This document shows, one piece after another, positions 28,016 through 37,400 of a stretch of 64,000 bases of DNA (position 1 is its first letter; every line of letters starts with the position of its first letter). The position numbers and the translations under genes were made by a program. The notes beneath the pieces were generated by a model that made no database searches, was not told where the DNA came from, and worked only from the letters and a program-made list of their open reading frames with translations. The stretch is from Spirochaetae bacterium HGW-Spirochaetae-1 (GTDB lineage Bacteria; Spirochaetota; UBA4802; UBA5550), in contig PGXY01000006.1 of NCBI GenBank assembly GCA_002839375.1, forward strand, positions 62,001 to 126,000. The letters run 5' to 3'.

Positions 28016-28049
28016 CAGTAAGAGAGTACATCCTTGTACTCTCTTACTG
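28016..28049. repeat. Perfect 15-bp hairpin
   Basis: CAGTAAGAGAGTACA (28016-28030) and its exact complement TGTACTCTCTTACTG (28035-28049) are separated by four bases. There is no T run, so it is not a standard terminator. It lies 78 bp upstream of the AbrB-like antitoxin gene and could be its operator or the end of a repeat element. Confidence 0.6.
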
Positions 28050-28126
28050 GTTTATCGTATTCCGGCTAAAAAGTTCTTGCCTCCGGATTACTCCTTGCAT
28101 ATTTTTAAATTCAGTAAGGAGTTTTT

Positions 28127-28360
28127 ATGCGATCAAAAATAACCGATAAATTCCGGATCACCATACCCAAGCCCGTCAGGGAAAGGCTTAAGCTCATGCG
28201 ACACGATGCGATAGAATGGGAATTTGAAGATGACAGGGTGGTGGTCCGGCCGTCAAAGCGACCCTTTATGGAGCTGATGGGTTCGATCAAGACCGGTCCG
28301 GGCGACGTGCAAAAAGACAGGGAATCGGCAAGGAAAAACATCGCGGATCGATATGAATGA
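28127..28360 (+). CDS. AbrB/SpoVT-type antitoxin, orphan
   Basis: A 77-residue protein with the swapped-hairpin AbrB DNA-binding start (KITDKFRITIPKPVRERLKL). The C-terminus is charged, as in VapB-like antitoxins that neutralise PIN toxins. TAAGGAG is well placed before the ATG. No toxin gene follows: only 61 bp remain before the dus stop, and they hold that gene's terminator. It may be a relic of a toxin-antitoxin pair or a free regulator. Confidence 0.8.
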   Translation: MRSKITDKFRITIPKPVRERLKLMRHDAIEWEFEDDRVVVRPSKRPFMELMGSIKTGPGDVQKDRESARKNIADRYE

Positions 28361-28373
28361 AATAAAAAAGATT

Positions 28374-28393
28374 CAAAAACCCCTCCCAGGGGT
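28374..28393 (-). terminator. Terminator of the dus gene
   Basis: On the minus strand, ACCCCT-GGG-AGGGGT (28379-28393) is followed by TTTTT, downstream of the dus stop at 28422. Confidence 0.65.
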
Positions 28394-28421
28394 AGCGGCA
28401 TAATGAATCGAACGGACTGGT

Positions 28422-29438
28422 TTATTCGCCGGGGTTTGCCAGATGCAGCGTACCATTGTCAATATGGTACGTCTTCACGGCCTCATGGGGATTTCTTTCG
28501 AAATAATCGCGTACAACGGGGATCATATCCTCGATGGACGAAAGGGGACGGATCTTTTTAAAGAGATCGTGGGCGAAGGCGACATTCTGGGAATAATAGA
28601 CGCAGAAGCGGTGCGCCCGGGTCTTGTGAAATTCAGGCGGGAGCATATCCTGCATATTCTTTAAGACTTCGATGAAGATTTTGTCTACGGGAATGGTTAT
28701 GGTGCTGCTTTCTCCCGACATGAGGGCATGGCAGACCTGGAATATCCAGGGTGATTTCACGGCCTCGCGGCCGATCATGATGCCGTCGCAGATTCCCGAG
28801 CGCAGGACGGCCACGGCCTCGACAGGATCAATGATATCGCCGTTGCCGATGACCGGGATGGACACATGTTTCTTTACCAGTTCGATGAGACTCCAGTCGG
28901 CCTTTCTTTTAAATGAGAGCTTGGCAAAGCGGGGATGGAGAGCGATGAAGTCCACGCCCTCGTCCTGGAACATGCGCGTGAAGTCCAGGAGAAGGGGGAT
29001 GTCATGGTCCTGGTAGCCGCTGCGCATTTTTATCGAGAGGCGGCTAGGCACGGCTTTCCGGCAGGCGCGGATGATGTCGCGCGTTTTATCGAAGTCCTGG
29101 AGGAGGCGCGCGCCCCAGCCCCGGTTGAGAATCTCCGGCGCGGAGCATCCCATGTTTATGTCGATGGCATAGCCGCCGTTTTGCGACAGCAGTTCGCAGG
29201 CCCGGGACATGAGTTCCGGCGAATCGCCCAGTATCTGGTAGATGATGGGATCGTCAAATTCGTGCCGGGACGAAAGTGAATCATTGCACATTCCCCAGTG
29301 AACCAGGGCAGTGGCGCTGAGCATCTCGGAGTACATGATCACGTGGGGGGAGAAGCCCTTAACGGTTTTGCGCAGGGCAGGCGTGGTGATTTCCGCCATG
29401 GGGGCCAGCATGAAGGGTTCGGGGAGTATGGTATTCAT
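28422..29438 (-). CDS. dus: tRNA-dihydrouridine synthase
   Basis: About 339 residues. The FMN barrel start is PFMLAPMAEITTPALRK, the catalytic Cys lies in NMGCSAPEI, and the FMN phosphate site is IGNGDI with MIGREAVKSPWIF. These fit the DusB-like group, which reduces uridine in tRNA. I chose ATG 29438; the extended ORF to 29564 reads through the palindrome region and adds unrelated sequence. Confidence 0.9.
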   Translation of the reverse strand: MNTILPEPFMLAPMAEITTPALRKTVKGFSPHVIMYSEMLSATALVHWGMCNDSLSSRHEFDDPIIYQILGDSPELMSRACELLSQNGGYAIDINMGCSAPEILNRGWGARLLQDFDKTRDIIRACRKAVPSRLSIKMRSGYQDHDIPLLLDFTRMFQDEGVDFIALHPRFAKLSFKRKADWSLIELVKKHVSIPVIGNGDIIDPVEAVAVLRSGICDGIMIGREAVKSPWIFQVCHALMSGESSTITIPVDKIFIEVLKNMQDMLPPEFHKTRAHRFCVYYSQNVAFAHDLFKKIRPLSSIEDMIPVVRDYFERNPHEAVKTYHIDNGTLHLANPGE

Positions 29439-29504
29439 GAGCGGATCATTTCTTCCGACACCCCGGGGTGTCAATATGTTTTTCACCACATGGGTGTGAT
29501 ATAT

Positions 29505-29543
29505 GGTTTGCAGGGAACGGTTTGAAACCGTTCCCTGCAAACC
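29505..29543. repeat. Perfect 19-bp inverted repeat between divergent genes
   Basis: The 19 bases from 29505 (starting GGTTTGCAGGG) are exactly complementary to the 19 bases ending at 29543, with a one-base centre at 29524. A second, partial inverted copy of the left arm lies at about 29550-29573 (CCGTTTCCTGCAACCC…). It sits in the dus/permease divergent promoter region. Confidence 0.7.
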
Positions 29544-29576
29544 CAACATAACCGTTTCCTGCAACCCATATATTTC

Positions 29577-29605
29577 TTGACTGAAATGCCTTTCTCTGCC
29601 ATAAA
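29577..29605 (+). promoter_or_regulatory. Candidate promoter of the permease gene
   Basis: TTGACT (29577-29582), a 17-base spacer and CATAAA (29600-29605) stand about 95 bp before the likely permease start and just after the inverted repeats. Confidence 0.45.
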
Positions 29606-29698
29606 GTGCCCGTTGCGGAGGGGAAATATCTGCCCCTTACAGGTTCCTGCCGCAATCCCGGTCTTACCGGTAATTTCGCAAAACTGAAAATAACCTCA

Positions 29699-31048
29699 AT
29701 GGAGACTGCCTTGGAACTGAAAAGACAACTGGGACTTGTTACGGCCGTTCTTATTATAATCGCCGATGTCATCGGCACGGGAATATTCGTCACCACGGGA
29801 TCGGCCCTGGCAATGACGGGCAGCGCGAAGGTCGTGCTCGTGCTCTGGGCCCTGGGTGGGCTTGTGGCCATTACGGGCGCCCTGTGCTATGCCGAGCTGG
29901 CCGCCATGTGGCCCGATGACGGCGGTGAATACGTATACCTGAAGAAAATATTCGGCCCCCTGCCGTCCTTCCTCACGGGATGGATATCCCTCTTTGTGGG
30001 ATTTACGGCTTCAGCGGCCATTACCTCGCTGACGCTCCTCTGGTATCTCAATGAATTCTTTCAGTCCGGTTTCCTGGCCGGCCCACTGGCGCAGAAGATG
30101 ATCGCCGCCGCAGTGATCCTCGCATTCGGTATTATGCATATACTGGGCGTGCGGCGTGGCGGCTCCGTGCAGAACCTTCTCACGGTGCTGAAACTGGTTA
30201 TTGTCATTTCCCTCATTGGCGCGGGACTCTACTGTGCCGACTGGAGCCAGGCCGGCAGGCTCGTGGCTGAATATTCGGCGCCCGGTGATGGGAAGTCCCT
30301 GGCCGATTACGGCCTGGTGCTGCTCATCATCATGTTCGCCTATTCGGGATGGAACGGTGCCACTTACATGGCCGGTGAGATCAAGGACCCGCAGCGCAAC
30401 CTGCCCCGGGCCATGTTCTGGGGCGCACTGCTCATCACGGTCATATACCTGCTTCTGAATGTGGTCTTTCTCATTTCGACACCCGGGAAGGATCTCATGG
30501 GCCAGAATGCCGTTGCCGCCATTGCGGCCTCGAACCTTTTCGGCGGCGGAATCGCTGCCTTTATCACCCTGGGAATCAGCGTCATTCTTTTTTCATCCGT
30601 ATCGGCGCAGATGATGGTGGGGCCCCGGGTGTACTTCGCCATGGCGCAGGACGGGATTCTTTTTAAGTCCCTTTCGCGGGTGCATCCCCGGTTCCAGACA
30701 CCTGACCTGGCCATCATTCTCCAGACTATCATCGCCATGGTCTATGTCTTTATCGGAAAAGACCATATCATGGTCCTTCTCAACTACATGGGTTTCGCCC
30801 TGGGAATATTTCCCCTGCTCAGTATTATCGGTCTTGTTATTATGCGCTACCGGCAGCCCGAAGCCGTGCGTCCCTTCCGGGTGCCCCTGTTTCCCCTGGT
30901 TCCCGTCATTTATATAGTTATGACCGCGGGCATGATGACTGCTTCGCTGATGAAGTGGACGGAAACATCCCTTGTGGCCGTGGCTGTCGTGGCCGTGGGT
31001 GCTGTGGTGTTTCTGGTTTGGAAGAGGTTCTTTAGGCAAGAGGCCTAG
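29699..31048 (+). CDS. APC-superfamily amino acid permease
   Basis: About 449 residues with some twelve hydrophobic helices. The first helix carries the helix-breaking motif of the family (ADVIGTGIFVTTG), and the consensus amphipathic region is present (GPRVYFAMAQDGILFKSLSRVHPRFQTPDLAI). It should be a cytoplasmic-membrane amino acid transporter or exchanger; the substrate is unclear. ATG 29699 gives the usual short N-terminus; the ORF open from GTG 29606 adds an unlikely leader. Confidence 0.88.
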   Translation: METALELKRQLGLVTAVLIIIADVIGTGIFVTTGSALAMTGSAKVVLVLWALGGLVAITGALCYAELAAMWPDDGGEYVYLKKIFGPLPSFLTGWISLFVGFTASAAITSLTLLWYLNEFFQSGFLAGPLAQKMIAAAVILAFGIMHILGVRRGGSVQNLLTVLKLVIVISLIGAGLYCADWSQAGRLVAEYSAPGDGKSLADYGLVLLIIMFAYSGWNGATYMAGEIKDPQRNLPRAMFWGALLITVIYLLLNVVFLISTPGKDLMGQNAVAAIAASNLFGGGIAAFITLGISVILFSSVSAQMMVGPRVYFAMAQDGILFKSLSRVHPRFQTPDLAIILQTIIAMVYVFIGKDHIMVLLNYMGFALGIFPLLSIIGLVIMRYRQPEAVRPFRVPLFPLVPVIYIVMTAGMMTASLMKWTETSLVAVAVVAVGAVVFLVWKRFFRQEA

Positions 31049-31053
31049 GGTTT

Positions 31054-31400
31054 CGGCAGGGGCCCTCTGCCGGGTGGGGTGTCCCTTGGGTCCGGGACAG
31101 TCCTTTTGCCGAAGGGGTGCGACGCGGCACCCCTCCGGCGCCACCCCCGCGGTCGCTGGCCGCGACGGGCTAAGAGTCTTTCTGTATCAGGGAACTCGCT
31201 CCGTGCGGCCTGCGGAGGAGCGTCCTGCTCCATCCTCGGCCGCAGCCCAGGCGCTCGGGCGTCGGTGCCCTCGCTTTTCGGTTGCTGTTTATTTCATCCT
31301 GAACTTGTTATTTTCAGCCGGGATCACCGGTTGGATGATGTATGTTCCGGTTTTCCGGAACGGGGATTGCGGCAGTGGAGGCGTCCATGCCTTCGCTGTC
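31054..31400. repeat. Modular GC-rich repeat block (copy 1)
   Basis: This gene-free block holds at least four modules also found at 44168-44460 but in another order. Module B (31054-31100, starts GGCAGGGGCCCTCTGCCG) matches 44229-44274. Module C (31175-31250, has TTTCTGTATCAGG) matches 44352-44426. Module A (31311-31375, has CAGCCGGGATCACCGG) matches 44168-44232 with about five changes in 65. Module D (31381-31402, CGTCCATGCCTTCGCTGTCC) matches 44436-44455. The 30 bases at about 31101-31131 recur exactly at 32249-32278. Confidence 0.75.
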
Positions 31401-31413
31401 CTGCGTTTGTGTG

Positions 31414-31457
31414 TTTTCATGAAAAATGATTGACTTTTCATGAAACGTAGCTATATT
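31414..31457 (+). promoter_or_regulatory. Promoter with twin palindromic operators
   Basis: Two palindromes, TTTTCATGAAAA (31414-31425) and TTTCATGAAA (31436-31445), have centres 21 bp apart, two helical turns. They flank and overlap a promoter with TTGACT at 31430-31435 and TATATT at 31452-31457 (16-base spacer). This is the expected layout for autorepression by a ribbon-helix-helix antitoxin. Confidence 0.65.
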
Positions 31458-31478
31458 ACCTGTAATGGAGGTGATATT

Positions 31479-31757
31479 ATGGCAATCTTACAAGTTCGCG
31501 ATATTGATGATAGATTATATGATTCATTAAAAGCTATGGCAAAAAGTCAAAATAGATCTATCAGCCAGGAAGTAATTTCTATTATAGAAAAGTATCTTTC
31601 AAATCCTGCAATTTATAAAAGCAATCCAACGAGAGAATTTATTGCTCTTTCCGGTGCCTGGGAAGATGATCGAAGCGCAGATGAAATAATTGACTCTATA
31701 AAAAAATCGCGTAAAAATTCTGAAAGGTTTAAAAAAGACAATGTCATATTTGATTGA
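31479..31757 (+). CDS. Ribbon-helix-helix antitoxin (FitA/VapB-like)
   Basis: About 92 residues. The N-terminus (AILQVRDIDDRLYDSLKAMA … SISQEVISIIEKYL) is an Arc/MetJ-type ribbon-helix-helix. The C-terminal tail should wrap the PIN toxin. A strong ribosome site (GGAGGTGAT) precedes ATG 31479. It overlaps the toxin gene by 17 bp. Base composition is visibly more AT-rich than the flanking repeats, which suggests transfer. Confidence 0.88.
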   Translation: MAILQVRDIDDRLYDSLKAMAKSQNRSISQEVISIIEKYLSNPAIYKSNPTREFIALSGAWEDDRSADEIIDSIKKSRKNSERFKKDNVIFD

Positions 31758-32142
31758 TACAAACATCATTATTTATAGCATTAAGGGTGATTCTATCGTT
31801 CATGATCATTTATTAAAAAATGAAAATATTCCCAAGTCAATATCCGTAATTACCTATGGAGAATTGTTATTTGGCGCTAAAAAATCACAAAGTTATGAAA
31901 AGAATTTAGCTATAGTTTATCGAATAAAAGAGTTATTCCCAATACTGGATATTGATAAAGCAATAATTGAAACATTTAGTGAGTTAAAGGCCGGTTTGCA
32001 AAAAGGCGGTTCACCGATAGATGATTTTGATTTATTGATAGCATCAACCGCATTGACCATGAATTCAACGTTAGTTACAAATAATGAAAAACATTTTAAC
32101 AGAATTAAAGGGTTAAAAATAGAAAATTGGTCTAAGAAGTAA
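31741..32142 (+). CDS. PIN-domain toxin (VapC/FitB-like)
   Basis: A 133-residue PIN ribonuclease. The acidic residues are in YLIDTN (Asp6), YGELLFGA (Glu), and PIDDFDLLIAS (Asp). It is the toxin partner of the overlapping RHH antitoxin; PIN toxins cut RNA. The locus stands between two identical 30-bp repeat copies (about 31101 and 32249). Confidence 0.9.
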   Translation: MSYLIDTNIIIYSIKGDSIVHDHLLKNENIPKSISVITYGELLFGAKKSQSYEKNLAIVYRIKELFPILDIDKAIIETFSELKAGLQKGGSPIDDFDLLIASTALTMNSTLVTNNEKHFNRIKGLKIENWSKK

Positions 32143-32189
32143 AGGCGGGCGGTGCATATAGCTAAGCTTATGCGCTTTACTCTCTGTCG

Positions 32190-32279
32190 GGACGGGGATT
32201 GCGGCAGGGGTTCCCTGCCGGGGAGGTGTTCCGGGAGGCCGGAACCAGCCTTTTGCCGAAGGGGTGCGACGCGGCACCA
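32190..32279. repeat. GC-rich repeat block (copy 2)
   Basis: ACGGGGATTGCGGCAGGGG (about 32192-32210) matches the end of module A plus the start of module B. The 30 bases at 32249-32278 (CCTTTTGCCGAAGGGG…) are the same as those at about 31101-31131. With copy 1 it brackets the toxin-antitoxin pair, and it marks the left edge of the catabolic island. Confidence 0.7.
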
Positions 32280-32337
32280 TTTTATATCACCGATCACTAT
32301 TCAACTGTCAAATGCATAACATGTGGTCTTGTAACGC

Positions 32338-34140
32338 TTATGAAAGATGATACTTCTTCATCTTTCTCCAAAGTGTACTCCTGCACATTGATAATTTATT
32401 GGCTGTATCATTTCTATTACCCTTGCACATTTCAAGAGTCTCATCAATAATTTGTCGCTCATCCTGTTCCCATGACTTAAGTGAAGATATTGTTGATTGA
32501 TCAAATGATTTTACTTGTTGCAATGGTATTGATGATATTAACTGAGGTGTCTTGCTTGAATTATTAGATAAAGTCCGGCTTGACATCATCTGGAGCGGAA
32601 AATCGCCCGTTTTGATAATATTTTCGACGCTCATCGTCAGGGCATACTCAATCGCATTTTCCAATTCACGGATATTACCAGGCCACTGATGTCTCAGTAA
32701 AAGTTGTCGAGACTCATCATCGAGCCGCTTTTGTGTCACTTCATCATGCTTCTTGTGTATTTTTATAAAGTGCTCTGCCAGATACAGAATATCCTCGCGG
32801 CGTTCCCTGAGAGGTGGGATTGTAATCGGAACTACGGCAATACGGTAAAATAAATCTTCGCGGAAAAGCCCATTGGAAATAAGGTCCGATAGGTTGCGGT
32901 TCGTAGCAGAAATAATACGCACATTTATTGGGAATGTGCGCGTACCACCCACTGGCCGAACTTCCTTTTCCTGAAGAGCCCTCAGAAGTTTAACCTGGAG
33001 GGCAATATTAAGGTCACCTACCTCGTCCAGAAATAATGTCCCTCCTTCAGCCTCCCTGAACAGGCCCATGCGAGATGTCACAGCACCGGTAAATGCGCCT
33101 TTCTCATGACCAAAAAGTTCCGATTCGAGGAGGGCTTCAGGTATTGAGCCACAATTGATAGCAACAAAATGACTTCCTTTTCGTTTACTATGTGTATGGA
33201 TTGCTCGTGCAGCAAGCTCTTTCCCAACCCCCGTTTCACCCAAGATTAAGATCGATGAATCCACTTCAGCACAACGTAAAATAAGGTCAAAAACCTTTTC
33301 CATGGCTGGGCTGACACCGATCATTTCTGATTCGATTTCGCCCCTTTGCACTTTACGTTTGATCATGCGTAATTCATGTTCACGCTCTTCCAGTTTGATT
33401 TGGTTTGTGATATCATTTAATATCTCGGCATAAGCATTAACCCGCCCAAGGTTATCATGAATTATTACTATCCGTCCTGCAAACTGACGTCGCTCCCCGG
33501 AAATATTAAAATTAAAAATCTTTTCTGCGTTTGAATCAAGTTCAATGAGTGGCGTAATCCGATCACCTCTTATTTCCTTTCCCATCGGGTTGTTTAACAT
33601 GAGGTTTCCCTCATGATCGAAGATAGTGACACAGTCGCCTATACCAAATAGGATAGTTTCGATCATTTTTTTTTCATTTTCCAGTGCTTCCTGACTTACA
33701 GCTAAAGCGTTGTTTGCCCTTCTCAGCTCCTCCTGCATACGTTTTTGTTCACGGATATCGGTCAACATAACATTCGTTGCATATGGGACTCCTTCTGCAT
33801 CCTTGTCTACAGAAAGGCTAAGAAGAAAAGGGATACTTTCTCCTTTTTTTGTTGGGAGATTAAATTCGAATTGATATTGTTGAAACCCTTTTTGAATGTA
33901 ATCCAAATCAATTGCCATTAACCGATTGAAATCATCAGGTTTAAAGAATTCCTTTGCGTTGTGCCCCACAAGATCACTGCGCTTCCCTCCATACCACTCA
34001 AGTATCTTTTCATTCACCTCAAAAATACCTGAATCCATATCCATATGAATAAAACCTATATTCAGGGTGTCTAATACCTTCAGAGTATTATAATCAATAG
34101 ATGGAAGGTTGCCATTTTTTTCATTCTGATTATTTAACAT
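32338..34140 (-). CDS. Sigma-54-dependent activator, PAS-PAS-AAA-HTH
   Basis: A 600-residue bacterial enhancer-binding protein. Two PAS sensor domains (about 15-125 and 155-255) precede the AAA core with Walker A (GETGVGKE), the sigma-54 contact loop GAFTGA, Walker B ([10 protein letters not shown]) and the Arg finger region ([11 protein letters not shown]). A Fis-type HTH closes it ([26 protein letters not shown]). It is divergent from the SCP2-glycyl radical operon, which has a near-consensus -24/-12 promoter, so it is very likely its activator and senses substrate or redox state through PAS. Confidence 0.93.
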   Translation of the reverse strand: MLNNQNEKNGNLPSIDYNTLKVLDTLNIGFIHMDMDSGIFEVNEKILEWYGGKRSDLVGHNAKEFFKPDDFNRLMAIDLDYIQKGFQQYQFEFNLPTKKGESIPFLLSLSVDKDAEGVPYATNVMLTDIREQKRMQEELRRANNALAVSQEALENEKKMIETILFGIGDCVTIFDHEGNLMLNNPMGKEIRGDRITPLIELDSNAEKIFNFNISGERRQFAGRIVIIHDNLGRVNAYAEILNDITNQIKLEEREHELRMIKRKVQRGEIESEMIGVSPAMEKVFDLILRCAEVDSSILILGETGVGKELAARAIHTHSKRKGSHFVAINCGSIPEALLESELFGHEKGAFTGAVTSRMGLFREAEGGTLFLDEVGDLNIALQVKLLRALQEKEVRPVGGTRTFPINVRIISATNRNLSDLISNGLFREDLFYRIAVVPITIPPLRERREDILYLAEHFIKIHKKHDEVTQKRLDDESRQLLLRHQWPGNIRELENAIEYALTMSVENIIKTGDFPLQMMSSRTLSNNSSKTPQLISSIPLQQVKSFDQSTISSLKSWEQDERQIIDETLEMCKGNRNDTANKLSMCRSTLWRKMKKYHLS

Positions 34141-34152
34141 TTATTCACTTCT

Positions 34153-34227
34153 ATGTTTCATTAATGTTCCATATATGTTCAATTTATGTTTCTTATATGT
34201 TGCAGATAACATACTAATGTTTCATTA
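34153..34227. promoter_or_regulatory. Array of 11-bp iterons, likely activator binding sites
   Basis: ATGTT begins at 34153, 34164, 34175, 34186 and 34197, exactly 11 bp apart, and again at 34217. The units read ATGTTTCATTA, ATGTTCCATAT, ATGTTCAATTT, ATGTTTCTTAT and ATGTTGCAGAT; the outlying sixth is identical to the first. The array is 13 bp upstream of the activator start and 200-280 bp upstream of the operon's sigma-54 promoter, the usual place for an upstream activating sequence. Confidence 0.65.
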
Positions 34228-34429
34228 AAATGTCAATATATTCATGCTAATCAATTATGTAATAGTGGTTATTTTCCTTTCAGGATACCTCTAATATTTG
34301 CTTTTTTCATTAATTTTCAAATGGGAATAAGCGATTTTTGCCAATTTTTCTGCACATAAAGGAATAACTGATTTTATTTTTCAAGGTTTCTTAATCATAA
34401 AATTAAAAAACTCATTATAAAATCACGAC

Positions 34430-34445
34430 TGGCACAATTATTGCA
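34430..34445 (+). promoter_or_regulatory. Sigma-54 (-24/-12) promoter
   Basis: TGGCAC (34430-34435), five bases, TTGCA (34441-34445): a perfect match to the RpoN consensus with the GG and GC pairs 12 bp apart. It lies 30 bp before the glycyl radical enzyme gene and faces the activator's array. Confidence 0.9.
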
Positions 34446-34474
34446 TATCTATATAAATAATATGGAGGTTAGTC

Positions 34475-37400
34475 ATGCAAGACCAATCAATAAAAAGCAA
34501 TCGCGTGCAGGAGTATATAAATCTTCTGGCAAGTTCATCACAATTCCTTGCCGGGAAATTGCTTCATAAACAGCAAATGCTGCTTCAAGGTTTTCTGGGA
34601 TACATCGCGTCAAAGTTTAATACCAATCCTGTGCTACAGAATGAAATGAAAGGGACCCAGGGTTGGATTAATGTATCTGTTGGCATGAAATCGGAAGATG
34701 ACTCTGCGAAAGGGACAATCATTTTCAAAGATGGATCAGTTAAAGTTCTCGACCATATCTCAGATAATGTTGATTGCACTCTTATTTTCTCCACACCTAA
34801 AGATCTTATTGAACAAATGGATGCCAGTCCCGATGAAGCATACCGCATGATTCTTACCGGAAGAGTAAGGACAGAAGGGAATATCATGCTCATTGGATTA
34901 TTCAATTACTATGTTAACTTGATTGTTGGCAAAGACCAGCAGAAATCTGTAGACAAACAAATCAGCGAACACAAGAAAGCAAACAAGATTGCTGGAGAAG
35001 AGGTCGCCAACACATCAAGCTGCAGAAAAGAGAAATCAACCAGAAAAATATTACGGCTCCGGGGAACCCGCATTGATCCCGGTGTTATGTTTTTAGAAGA
35101 TCCTTTTCTTGCCGATTACGGTCTTGAAGATTTTCCACGGCTTCAACAATTTCGTTCTGAGTATTTTAACAGGAAGAAGGAAGCGGTAGTTTGCCATGAA
35201 TATGGGAAACTTATAACCGATTTCCACCTTGAATACGGTTATGATGTAGATAACAATGGTAGGACATGGGATCCCAACCTCCGAAAAGCAAAAAGCCTGA
35301 AGTATATACTCGAAAGAAGAAAGCCTATCATTCGCGAAGATGATTTACTTGCCGGGACATACACTACGGATCCTGTATCCGGTTGTATCGGACATCCCTT
35401 TGCCGTGGGATGTTACAGCTGGGGAGAGCTCAGATCTTTTGCGAAACGTGAGCTCATGCCATATGAAATCAGCGAGGAAACAATTCAAATCTTACATAAG
35501 CATGTGTTTCCCTTTTGGGCAAGAAGAAACATTCATGAATTATGGAGAAGCAATACCGGTAATGGGCTGCCGGTCCAGATTCATGATAGATTCTTTTCCA
35601 TTTTTTATTGGAAAACCGTATCGATGTCAGAAATCACCCCTGATCATGAGAAAATATTGAAATATGGAACGAAGGGTGTAATTAAAAGGATACAGGACGA
35701 ATTAAATAATGATCATAGAGTCGATGAAGAAAAGAAAAACACATTAAAGGCGATGATTATATGCCTTGAGGCAATAAATATATATGCAAAGAACCTTGCC
35801 CAACAGGCTGCAAAGGATGCTCAGATAGAGAACAACCCAAAAAGAAAGATGGAACTCGAGCAAATTAGCAAGATTCTATTAAAAGTTCCGGAAAATCCCT
35901 CCACGACCATTGATGAAGCTGTTCAGGCGATGATCATCGTACACTTCTGCCTTACTATGGAGAATTCCGATGATGGGCCGATGCTGGGGAGGCTTGACCA
36001 GATACTACAGCCTTACTTTATTTCTGACATTAATAAACTTTCTACACCAGAAGAAAAAGAGATATATGTCAAGCATACCATTGATCTTCTCGGTTCACTT
36101 TTTTTTAGAGTAGCAAGCCATCAGGTCCTTATCCCGGATATAGGCAATTGGCAGAATTCAGGATCATCTCCCAATACAACCATAACTGTTGGCGGTGTTG
36201 ATCGTGATGGTGAAGATGCCGTCAATGATATGACCTATATTATTCTCAAAGTAACTGAGCTTGCGGGATTAAATGACCCGAATATGCATGCCCGTTATAA
36301 CCCTGGGAAAAACAGTCGGCATTACTTAAAACGCGTTTGCGATGTGAATTATATTACCGGTGCGACACCCTGTATTCATGGTGATGATGCCATGTTTGCC
36401 GCATTGACCAATCATGGATGGCCTATAGAAGATGTTCGTGATTGGGTGGCTAATGGATGCGTTGAACCTTCCATTCCAGGGAAGCACTCAAGCGCGACCT
36501 CCAGTTTGGAAATCAACCTGGTCGCACCTCTTGAGATGGCTCTGAATAATGGGAAACATCCCCTTGTGAAATGGGAAATTGGTCCTAAGACCGGCAGTAT
36601 TAATGGTGGTGACTTCATTACCTTCGACCAATTCTGGGGTGCATTTGAGAAACAATGCAAATTCCTGCTTGAGTTGTCTGTAGTAGGCAATAATCAGCTT
36701 GGTGAAATATACCAGAAACACCAACCGGCGCCTCTACTCTCTGTACTGATTGATGACTGTATTGAAAAAGGACGAGGCTTAACCAGAGGTGGGGGGCATT
36801 ACAATTCTACAGGAGTGTCCGTTATTGGTTTAGCAGATGTCGTAGATTCTTTTATGGTAATTAAAAAATTAGTCTTCGAGGAAAAAGCCGTTACCTTCAA
36901 GGATTTAAAGGAAGCCATTGATAATAATTTTAACAATAATTCCAAGTTACATGCGTTAGTGAAAACAAGAGTCCCGCGTTTTGGATCAGGTAACAACGAG
37001 GCCATAGAAATGGCTAACAAAGTCACCGGGATGGTGCATGATTACTACATCAATCAAAGAAATTATCGGGGAGGCATATACACTACTGGTTGGTGGTCCA
37101 TGGCCAACCACGCCGTATACGGGCGTGTTACCGGAGCTCTGCCGACGGGAAGGCTTGCCGGTGAACCATTTACCCCGGGTCTTACACCGCATCCGAGTGC
37201 ATCAGTAAACCTTCTGGATAATCTTCGAGATGTTGCACGGTTGGACCCAAGAAATCTGGACAACAATATTGCCTTCAATGTGAAAGTAGTACCAGGAGCA
37301 TCGGACACTCACGAGAAGATTGTCGATACCATGACCCATTATGCAAAAACATATTTTGAAATGGGAGGTATGCAGACACAATTCAATGTTGTAACAACTG

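Noticed and set aside
29606-29698. Extended start of the permease
   Set aside because: The extra 31 residues overlap the promoter-side sequence and do not resemble permease N-termini.
34153-34227. Possible CRISPR array in the 11-bp repeats
   Set aside because: Units are only 11 bp with no spacers, and no cas genes are near. A binding-site array is a better reading.
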